From IMG/VR virus record IMGVR_UViG_3300042197_001023, positions 1-32,112 of that record: 32,112 nucleotides of DNA; one strand, given 5' to 3'. Position 1 is the stretch's first letter; every line of letters starts with the position of its first letter. Source of the stretch: a virus. The notes under the pieces were generated by a model that made no database searches, was not told the DNA's origin, and saw only the letters and a program-made list of their open reading frames with translations. This document shows positions 27,263 to 32,112 of this stretch, one piece after another. The translations under genes and the position numbers were made by a program.

Positions 27263-27316
27263 TCAATAATCATCCTGATACTCAATATCAGAGTTTGCGT
27301 TCATTAGTTCTACCAT
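27263..27316 (-). CDS. Possible micropeptide (17 aa)
   Basis: MVELMNANSDIEYQDDY. It lies in an otherwise tightly packed gene train and follows a short frame ending DTVTQGY by 3 bp. There is no independent support, so it could be a non-coding gap. Confidence 0.25.
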   Translation of the reverse strand: MVELMNANSDIEYQDDY

Positions 27317-27375
27317 AGTTTAATAACCTTGTGTCACTGTGTCTTCATGTTGAATACCAATGTCCCGCAGTGCTC

Positions 27376-27474
27376 TCACATCATATTCTGATGCAGCAAT
27401 ACTCCACTAATGATACACAAGTAAAGTGCTACCAGAACACTTAACATAATGACTACTTTTGTTTTATCACTCAT
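27376..27474 (-). CDS. Tiny membrane peptide (32 aa)
   Basis: MSDKTKVVIMLSVLVALYLC, IISGVLLHQNMM: a short charged start and one membrane span. ATGA overlap with the upstream gene supports translation. A frame with GTGA overlap follows (RALRDIGIQHEDTVTQGY, to 27319) and may be a coupled 19-residue peptide. Confidence 0.55.
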   Translation of the reverse strand: MSDKTKVVIMLSVLVALYLCIISGVLLHQNMM

Positions 27475-27869
27475 TGTCCTGTGATGTCTTCATACCCCAT
27501 CAGTTTACCACCAGAAAAGTGAAGACGCAAGGTGGGCCAGGCAATCCATTCACCACCCCAAGTTGCTGGATAAACCCGAATGTATTTTGTCAGATACCAA
27601 GGACGAATTTTGCCGTGATTGCCGTTAGGTATCCACTGAAAGTTAAAGAGTTTTTGTCTATCATCATAACCCTCATCACCTTCTTTAAGTTCTACAAAAT
27701 CAGCAGTATGTGAGTAATCAATGTAATACAACTGTCCCCCAGGAGACAACCAATAATGACTCATTGTTCCACCGATACCATACTCTTCAATATCTTTTGT
27801 TTGAAGTTCAGTGTCAGTAAATTGTTCTCCAAGATCATATGAAGAACGTAAAAAATCCATCATTCCCAT
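27471..27869 (-). CDS. Conserved cyanophage hypothetical protein (132 aa)
   Basis: FLRSSYDLGEQFTDTELQTK, DIEEYGIGGTMSHYWLSPGG, then WIPNGNHGK and GEWIAWPTLRLHFSGGKL make a strong match to a cyanophage family of unknown function, rich in Trp and strands. The ATG of MGMMDFLRSS overlaps the upstream stop as TAATG. Confidence 0.78.
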   Translation of the reverse strand: MGMMDFLRSSYDLGEQFTDTELQTKDIEEYGIGGTMSHYWLSPGGQLYYIDYSHTADFVELKEGDEGYDDRQKLFNFQWIPNGNHGKIRPWYLTKYIRVYPATWGGEWIAWPTLRLHFSGGKLMGYEDITGQ

Positions 27870-28462
27870 TAGTCCCACCACCAGCAGAGATTTGTAAGTG
27901 TATTTAAAAATTGTTCGTGATAAACAGTGCGACTTGGGTTAGGTTTCCTGTCTTTCATATCTTGAAGATATTGTATGATACCACGAACCACAGGAGTGTC
28001 TTGAAAGTATTCGTGCATTCTGTAACAATCAAACTTCTCATTGTATTCAATGAAGTCGTGTAATGGGTTCATATTACGACGGTATCCCCAGATGAATACA
28101 TCTTCATCTTTGATGCCTTCTTTGTTGATGATTTCTAATGGATAAAACTTTTGTCCCTCTTCGTCTTCAACTGCATCTTCTTCCCTTTCTTCTTTTGTAT
28201 CAAACTTAAAGTGAAGTCCATCATAATACTTATCGTGCAACTCTTCATTCGGAGCCACACGAACTTTCTCATTTTCTGCCAGAATATATTCCATACGACC
28301 TTTCGCATCCTCATCAGTCAAACGAAACACGATGTTGCCGATGTAGTAATCCACAGGGCCACCATACATATTCTCTGACCTTTTTTTACGAAATGAGAGA
28401 TGTAGTATCTCAAATCCAGGGTCTTCATTTTCAGTTTCTACCAATCCTTGTGTGATACTCAT
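27869..28462 (-). CDS. Acidic hypothetical protein (197 aa)
   Basis: Mixed sequence with an acidic middle (FDTKEEREEDAVEDEEGQKF) and an aromatic end (FLNTLTNLCWWWD). The part PGFEILHLSFRKKRSENMYG, PVDYYIGNIVFRL suggests a beta domain. I do not recognise a family. Coupled at both ends (ATGA upstream, TAATG downstream). Confidence 0.68.
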   Translation of the reverse strand: MSITQGLVETENEDPGFEILHLSFRKKRSENMYGGPVDYYIGNIVFRLTDEDAKGRMEYILAENEKVRVAPNEELHDKYYDGLHFKFDTKEEREEDAVEDEEGQKFYPLEIINKEGIKDEDVFIWGYRRNMNPLHDFIEYNEKFDCYRMHEYFQDTPVVRGIIQYLQDMKDRKPNPSRTVYHEQFLNTLTNLCWWWD

Positions 28463-28647
28463 CTAAATCCCTTTGCCTCTTTTCTATCTAGCACTTCAAT
28501 ATGACTTAGAAAGTTTCCATTACGGTTCCACCATAATAGTTGAACATCTTCATAGTTGTCAAATACTTGATAAGTGCCGTCATCATAAACAACTTTATAG
28601 TCGTGACGAAGATAAGGTTCATTTGATGTTTGTTGAAAGATTTTCAT
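28459..28647 (-). CDS. Conserved small protein (62 aa)
   Basis: MKIFQQTSNEPYLRHDYKVV, YDDGTYQVFDNYEDVQLLWW, NRNGNFLSHIEVLDRKEAKG. The DYKVVYxDGxxxxFDxYxDVQxLWWN pattern is a known cyanophage small-protein signature. The start is set by the ATGA overlap with the peptide upstream. Confidence 0.72.
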   Translation of the reverse strand: MKIFQQTSNEPYLRHDYKVVYDDGTYQVFDNYEDVQLLWWNRNGNFLSHIEVLDRKEAKGFR

Positions 28648-28733
28648 TTGTTGATTGTTGTGAGAAGAACCCATAACCAAACCTCTAATACGATAAGAAC
28701 AATGATTTCAACAAAAACTGGTGGAAGTGTCAT
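28644..28733 (-). CDS. Tiny membrane peptide (29 aa)
   Basis: MTLPPVFVEIIVLIVLEVWL, WVLLTTINK: one membrane span. It overlaps the stop of the GIY-YIG gene and the start of the next gene, both as ATGA. Confidence 0.5.
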   Translation of the reverse strand: MTLPPVFVEIIVLIVLEVWLWVLLTTINK

Positions 28734-29422
28734 TTTTTCATTCTACCTAAAATCCACCCATTACCAAGACATTCTATACTTCTTTTCGTCGTTTGTCCAT
28801 TATTCCACCATTTTGTTCCTCTTACTCTTTCAGACAATATTTTTATTGTCTCTTTTTGACTTTCATTTTGAAGTTTTCCTTTTTTTGCTTCACTTATTTT
28901 TCTTTTTATTTCATCACTAATAACTTTATTCAAATTACCCTGTTTTATTTTTTCTTTATGTTCTTCTGAAAGTTTTCTTCCAACATTCCATTTATTTCCT
29001 ATTTTTGATTTCCTCATTTTTTCTATACTTTCGTCAGAATGTTTTTTAACTCTACATTTTTCAAGTATTTGTTTTTGTTCTTTGGAAAGTGTTTTTCCTT
29101 TATGAACTTTACTTATTTTTTGTTTTGCTTCATCACTCATTCTCATTCCAACAGAACCCTCACCACCATTAGTTTTGTTTCTCAAAATACCAGTTCCCAA
29201 ATCTTTTCTACCAAAAACAGCAATCATATACTTTTCGTGCTTAAATGCTTCTTCTTCGGTTAGATTTTGTTTAAGAAATATTATTCTTGATTTATCTTTA
29301 GGTAGTTTTATTTCATTTTTACTTTTTTTATATGCCCTATTTCCCCAACCTTTACCAATGTAATAAGGTGTTCTGTTCTCACGCAAATAAGCATAGGTAT
29401 AAAATCTATATGGATTTACCAT
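28730..29422 (-). CDS. GIY-YIG homing endonuclease with NUMOD3-type repeats (230 aa)
   Basis: The nuclease domain (FYTYAYLRENRTPYYIGKGW; KYMIAVFGRKDLGTGILRNK; NGGEG) is close to that at 8830. It is followed by three or four NUMOD3-like helix repeats (MSDEAKQKISKVHKGKTLSK, RKLSEEHKEKIKQGN, SDEIKRKISEAKKGK) and a C-terminal end TKWWNNGQTTKRS with GWILGR. The repeats bind DNA along the groove. Controlled by stem module B. Confidence 0.9.
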   Translation of the reverse strand: MVNPYRFYTYAYLRENRTPYYIGKGWGNRAYKKSKNEIKLPKDKSRIIFLKQNLTEEEAFKHEKYMIAVFGRKDLGTGILRNKTNGGEGSVGMRMSDEAKQKISKVHKGKTLSKEQKQILEKCRVKKHSDESIEKMRKSKIGNKWNVGRKLSEEHKEKIKQGNLNKVISDEIKRKISEAKKGKLQNESQKETIKILSERVRGTKWWNNGQTTKRSIECLGNGWILGRMKK

Positions 29423-29435
29423 AATTCTACTCTTA

Positions 29436-29525
29436 AACTGACTGCATTAGTATTTATATTACAAAGGAGAGGAAAAATCCTCTCCTACCTTAAAGATTGC
29501 AGTCAGTTAAGGCACTATTATTTAG
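29436..29525 (-). promoter_or_regulatory. Late-promoter/stem control module B of the GIY-YIG gene
   Basis: Arms AACTGACTGCA (29498-29508 in minus sense) and TGCAGTCAGTT (29436-29446) pair perfectly. Inside are GGAGAGGA/TCCTCTCC (about 29466-29485) and TATAAATA (29451-29458). CTAAATA (29519-29525) lies outside. Compared with module A, both stems differ in sequence but keep pairing. Confidence 0.75.
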
Positions 29526-29730
29526 AAGAGCAATCCAAGAAATAAAAATATCGTGCAGAATTATCAGGAGTATATTGTATTACACTACAACGATTATTAT
29601 ACCTATCAACCACCGCAAACTTTTGCTCTACTGGTGTTGGTTGCATTTCCAGCCAGTTTGCAGCACCATTCATTAGAAGTGCGAGAAATCCAAGTCCCAC
29701 AAAGAAAATAACAAATCCTCTAATCCTCAT
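29518..29730 (-). CDS. Small membrane-anchored protein (70 aa)
   Basis: MRIRGFVIFFVGLGFLALLM is a signal-anchor or signal peptide of about 20 residues. It is followed by a soluble domain (QPTPVEQKFAVVDRYNNRCS, YFYFLDCSSK) with two Cys that may pair outside the cytoplasm. Nearby upstream ATGs are possible. It overlaps the previous gene by 11 bp. Its 3' end carries the outer late promoter of module B. Confidence 0.65.
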   Translation of the reverse strand: MRIRGFVIFFVGLGFLALLMNGAANWLEMQPTPVEQKFAVVDRYNNRCSVIQYTPDNSARYFYFLDCSSK

Positions 29731-30076
29731 CATTATCATCCCAAGGTGCTTTACGGTTCATCAGTTCTTTAATCCTCTCCACCACAGCAGGATTTGGTGG
29801 TTCATTTATTTTTCGCACAAGTTCATCAAATGCTTCTGCTGACAGAATAATCCTTTCTGGTTCTTCTGCTAATCGCAATCTGCGTTCAGGACTGATAGTT
29901 GGATAGTATGGGTCATCATAAGGATAGATATATTCTTGCATCCATCCAATACTTAAACTCTCCCAGAACTCACCATATCCCCAAGTATCACCATCATCAT
30001 AACAGTCAAGAATATACAGGACATTACGGAAACCATCAAGAAAGAGTTCCCATTTTGTTGGGTTTTCAAATCTCAT
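29720..30076 (-). CDS. Hypothetical protein with DUF1778-like C-terminus (118 aa)
   Basis: The N-terminal half is Tyr/Asp/Trp-rich (DCYDDGDTWGYGEFWESLSI, YIYPYDDPYYPTI). The C-terminal segment PERIILSAEAFDELVRKINE, PPNPAVVERIKELM, RKAPWDD closely follows the DUF1778/TacA antitoxin pattern (S-A-E, L-x-x-P-P, A-P-W). No acetyltransferase-type toxin is next to it. The start is coupled by ATGA. Confidence 0.65.
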   Translation of the reverse strand: MRFENPTKWELFLDGFRNVLYILDCYDDGDTWGYGEFWESLSIGWMQEYIYPYDDPYYPTISPERRLRLAEEPERIILSAEAFDELVRKINEPPNPAVVERIKELMNRKAPWDDNDED

Positions 30077-30360
30077 TTCAACAACTCATCAGCATCATAA
30101 TCATCAATACCAAGTTTGTCTTTCACAAATTGAGTAAAATCCATAGCATCTCGTTCATAGACACAATACCCACCATTATTATCACTTTCTGTGTAGTTGG
30201 AGAAATAATCATCAAACACTACCATAATTGCAAGTGCTCTGGATTTATCGTGTTCTGTGATGGTATTATGAGGATGTGCTACGATTTTTGTGATACACTC
30301 AAAGAGTTCTTCACGAGTATATGAGAATGCTTTTGCTTCTTGATTGAGATTGTAAGTCAT
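30073..30360 (-). CDS. Conserved hypothetical protein (95 aa)
   Basis: MTYNLNQEAKAFSYTREELF, ECITKIVAHPHNTITEHDKS, ALAIMVVFDDYF, GGYCVYERDAMDFTQFVKDK, acidic end. Helical and acidic. ATGA overlaps on both sides. Function unknown. Confidence 0.68.
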   Translation of the reverse strand: MTYNLNQEAKAFSYTREELFECITKIVAHPHNTITEHDKSRALAIMVVFDDYFSNYTESDNNGGYCVYERDAMDFTQFVKDKLGIDDYDADELLK

Positions 30361-30551
30361 ACAGTTTCATCACTAAAGTAGTAGTTCAGTTTATCACCAT
30401 CGGCGTGAATATTCAAGTGGTAAATCTTTTTGTCTTGTGTATAAATGCCCACCCACAGGCTGCGTTCATTCATACTTTCCAGGTGAAACATTTCAACCTC
30501 TTCCAGCACGATTTCGTCTGGGTTTTCTTCCCACCTTACAAGTTTAGTCAT
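30357..30551 (-). CDS. Small hypothetical protein (64 aa)
   Basis: MTKLVRWEENPDEIVLEEVE, MFHLESMNERSLWVGIYTQD, KKIYHLNIHADGDKLNYYFS. Strand-rich (WVGIYTQDKKIYHLNIHADG is a typical hairpin). Coupled by ATGA at both ends. Confidence 0.66.
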   Translation of the reverse strand: MTKLVRWEENPDEIVLEEVEMFHLESMNERSLWVGIYTQDKKIYHLNIHADGDKLNYYFSDETV

Positions 30552-30748
30552 TTTTCAAGTTCCTCCGCAAGTTCATAAAGAACACGAGCATCAACTACCA
30601 TATCTTCACCATCACCAAAATGATAATATTGAAACTCATTCACAATCTCACGAACAGCAGTCGCAAGTGCTTCTCTCATATCATCTGTGGGTTCTACGAT
30701 CAGTTCTCCACAAAATGCGTTCCAGATTGTTTGTGCTTTATTGTTCAT
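30548..30748 (-). CDS. Small helical hypothetical protein (66 aa)
   Basis: MNNKAQTIWNAFCGELIVEP, TDDMREALATAVREIVNEFQ, YYHFGDGEDMVVDARVLYEL. Helical with an acidic end. It overlaps the gene before it by 11 bp. Confidence 0.66.
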   Translation of the reverse strand: MNNKAQTIWNAFCGELIVEPTDDMREALATAVREIVNEFQYYHFGDGEDMVVDARVLYELAEELEK

Positions 30749-30977
30749 CTTTTAAAAATAGTGCGTCAAGTCGTTCTCTATACAATCTTTCAAAATGTAA
30801 TGTTAGTAAGTATTCATCATAAGTAATAGTCATATGATATTTACCTTTCAAAGTAAGAATAGTTTCCATATCTTTAACCTCAGTATGAGGCAAATTTAAA
30901 AACTCTTGATAGGTTATTAGTTTATCTTTATTTTCCTGTGGAAATTCAGGTTCTTGTGGGAAACCAAAATTAGTCAT
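30738..30977 (-). CDS. Small hypothetical protein (79 aa)
   Basis: MTNFGFPQEPEFPQENKDKL, ITYQEFLNLPHTEVKDMETI, LTLKGKYHMTITYDEYLLTL, HFERLYRERLDALF. The Pro-rich start is followed by a mixed alpha/beta part. No known family. 8-bp overlap with the gene upstream. Confidence 0.64.
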   Translation of the reverse strand: MTNFGFPQEPEFPQENKDKLITYQEFLNLPHTEVKDMETILTLKGKYHMTITYDEYLLTLHFERLYRERLDALFLKDEQ

Positions 30978-31383
30978 TGTTCTTCTTCACTCGTTCAAGA
31001 AACTCATCTGCTTGGTTACGAAGACCTTCAATCAATCCTTCAATATCTTCAATCGCAATGTGATTATACTCCCGATTAAGATATTCACAACGAATAGCAT
31101 CAATCATACTTTCCATTGCAATAATCTGTTGATGCTCTGGTGCGATTATGCCCCAAGGAAGTCCAGAAGTTTCAAGATTGTGAAAGTCATTATATCGTTG
31201 CAGAATACGATTACTCTTCTCACGACGTTCTGCTTCCTCAAAAAATTCGTCAGGATAAGGTTCTTGATTTCTCATAAGTTTCCTCAGTTGTTCTCTGCCG
31301 TATTCCGTGAGTTCGTGTTTTTTGTTTCTCAATTCTTGAATTTCTTCTTGGGTGAGATTAACCCACGGCATATCTTCATTCAT
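30970..31383 (-). CDS. Helical hypothetical protein (137 aa)
   Basis: I chose the start MNEDMPWVNLTQEEIQELRN. The middle (KHELTEYGREQLRKLMRNQE, then EFFEEAERREKSNRILQRYN) and the end (IEDIEGLIEGLRNQADEFLE) are long charged helices. The segment MPWVNLTQEEIQELRNxxHELTEYGREQ is familiar from cyanophages. It overlaps the upstream gene by 8 bp. Confidence 0.66.
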   Translation of the reverse strand: MNEDMPWVNLTQEEIQELRNKKHELTEYGREQLRKLMRNQEPYPDEFFEEAERREKSNRILQRYNDFHNLETSGLPWGIIAPEHQQIIAMESMIDAIRCEYLNREYNHIAIEDIEGLIEGLRNQADEFLERVKKNND

Positions 31384-31741
31384 AACTCTCACCAATACTT
31401 TCTAACAATTCACGGGCAAATGTGATCCTACCATACCGATCACCATCATCAAATATAACATCTTGATCTTCTGAGTATTCATAATAATCTCCACCACCTT
31501 TACCATCATAGCAGGTTTTTCGTTTTGCTGTGGATTTGATTTCAGTCAGCAAGAGTTCAAGTTTTCGTGCGTCCGTCATTTCTTTAGGATCTTCACTCTT
31601 CTCTAATTTCTCAATTCTATCACACAACTCTGTGATAATACAAATCAAAGAAGGATAGTCAATCGTTTCCGTGTCATTTCCATTCTCCATATCAATGTAT
31701 GTGGAATAGGAAAGTTCTCTAGTAAAGTTGCGTTCAGTCAT
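31376..31741 (-). CDS. Hypothetical protein (121 aa)
   Basis: MTERNFTRELSYSTYIDMEN, a helical part (IITELCDRIEKLEKSEDPKE, ARKLELLLTEIKST) and an acidic Gly/Tyr-rich stretch (GKGGGDYYEYSEDQDVIFDD). The start MTER is shared with the next gene upstream. No recognised domain. Confidence 0.64.
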   Translation of the reverse strand: MTERNFTRELSYSTYIDMENGNDTETIDYPSLICIITELCDRIEKLEKSEDPKEMTDARKLELLLTEIKSTAKRKTCYDGKGGGDYYEYSEDQDVIFDDGDRYGRITFARELLESIGESYE

Positions 31742-31944
31742 AATCCAATGTTTCTCACATATTCGTGTGTTGTTACTACTTTTTGAACATCTTTGAGTTG
31801 TGTTTCAAGTTCTCTAATTTTAAGATAGAGTTCCTCCAAGTGTGATGTGAGTTTATATGCGTTAATTTCGCACATTTCATAGCAACTTTTTTGAGTTGTG
31901 AGGTCTCCAAAGATAGTTCTCCAATCGTCGGTGCGTTCAGTCAT
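31738..31944 (-). CDS. Coiled-coil hypothetical protein (68 aa)
   Basis: MTERTDDWRTIFGDLTTQKS, then a Leu-heptad helix (LTSHLEELYLKIRELETQLK, DVQKVV). ATGA overlap downstream; overlaps the upstream gene by 8 bp. Confidence 0.64.
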   Translation of the reverse strand: MTERTDDWRTIFGDLTTQKSCYEMCEINAYKLTSHLEELYLKIRELETQLKDVQKVVTTHEYVRNIGL

Positions 31945-32112
31945 AATAAGTGTTGGTGCTTCCGTAGTTCAAATAATACCAGAACAGTTCTCTCATTCTA
32001 TCATCGTCTGTAAATCCGTCAAGATGGTTCCACATATGATTTCTCCAACTATACACACAATACTCAAAAAGATGGATTGATGTATAGATGTTCCACTTTT
32101 TCCAAGTGTCTT
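31937..32112 (-). CDS. C-terminal part of a hypothetical protein, cut by the window edge
   Basis: The last 57 codons are visible: DTWKKWNIYTSIHLFEYCVY, SWRNHMWNHLDGFTDDDRMR, ELFWYYLNYGSTNTYYD. Very rich in Trp, Tyr and His. The frame is open to the right edge. It is coupled to the gene at 31944 by ATGACTGA. Confidence 0.6.
   Translation of the reverse strand, partial: DTWKKWNIYTSIHLFEYCVYSWRNHMWNHLDGFTDDDRMRELFWYYLNYGSTNTYYD

Noticed and set aside
1-32112. tRNA genes, CRISPR arrays, insertion sequences.
   Set aside because: I saw no cloverleaf with a TTC-type arm and acceptor pairing, no array of regularly spaced repeats, and no transposase. The CR copies are too irregularly spaced and too closely tied to gene starts to be CRISPR repeats. 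A tRNA search tool was not available.

Overview
The window looks like part of the genome of a T4-like cyanomyovirus, a tailed phage of Synechococcus or Prochlorococcus. It is AT-rich and almost every gene lies on the minus strand. Many genes are very short and joined by ATGA, TAATG or TGATG overlaps. The left end carries the T4 baseplate genes 25 and 6, late promoters of the T4 type (TATAAATA, CTAAATA, ATAAATA) recur, and many small proteins resemble conserved hypotheticals I know from marine and freshwater cyanophages. Family assignments are from memory of sequence patterns; no search was run.

Layout. 1-3.2 kb is a late, virion-linked block: gp6 (cut by the window edge), gp25, a DxD glycosyltransferase and small conserved proteins. 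3.2-13.8 kb holds dozens of 40-100 residue proteins in short minus-strand operons, plus a SprT-like metallopeptidase. It is interrupted by two plus-strand HNH homing endonucleases (5.4 and 10.8 kb) and one GIY-YIG homing endonuclease (8.8 kb). 13.2-17.2 kb holds larger enzymes: a possible PD-(D/E)xK nuclease, an SF2 helicase, a ParB-like protein and a KxDG nucleotidyltransferase or ligase-like protein. 17.3-22.3 kb holds AT-rich cargo (two 2OG-Fe(II) oxygenases and a NodU/CmcH-type carbamoyltransferase) among cyanophage core genes. 22.3-32.1 kb is a dense train of overlapping small genes, with a GT32-like glycosyltransferase and a second GIY-YIG endonuclease.

The most striking feature is a roughly 30-nt repeat, here called CR. 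It occurs 18 times between 4.3 and 23.6 kb, always in the same orientation. Each copy lies between the stop of one gene and the start of the next and heads a unit of one to six genes. In mRNA sense its core is CTGGGGCCTTGAAA, one variable base, then TGTCC, followed by a -10-like hexamer (best form TATAGT) and often directly by an ATG. It is distinct from the five good sigma70 promoters (TTGACA, 17-18 bp, TATAAT-like) and from the late promoters. It may be a phage middle-promoter class, an RNA-level control element, or a mobile regulatory cassette.

A second notable feature is a control module of about 90 bp shared by both GIY-YIG genes. A late promoter lies inside a long stem whose downstream arm sits just before the start codon, and the two copies show compensatory base changes. 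This is the logic known for T4 I-TevI.
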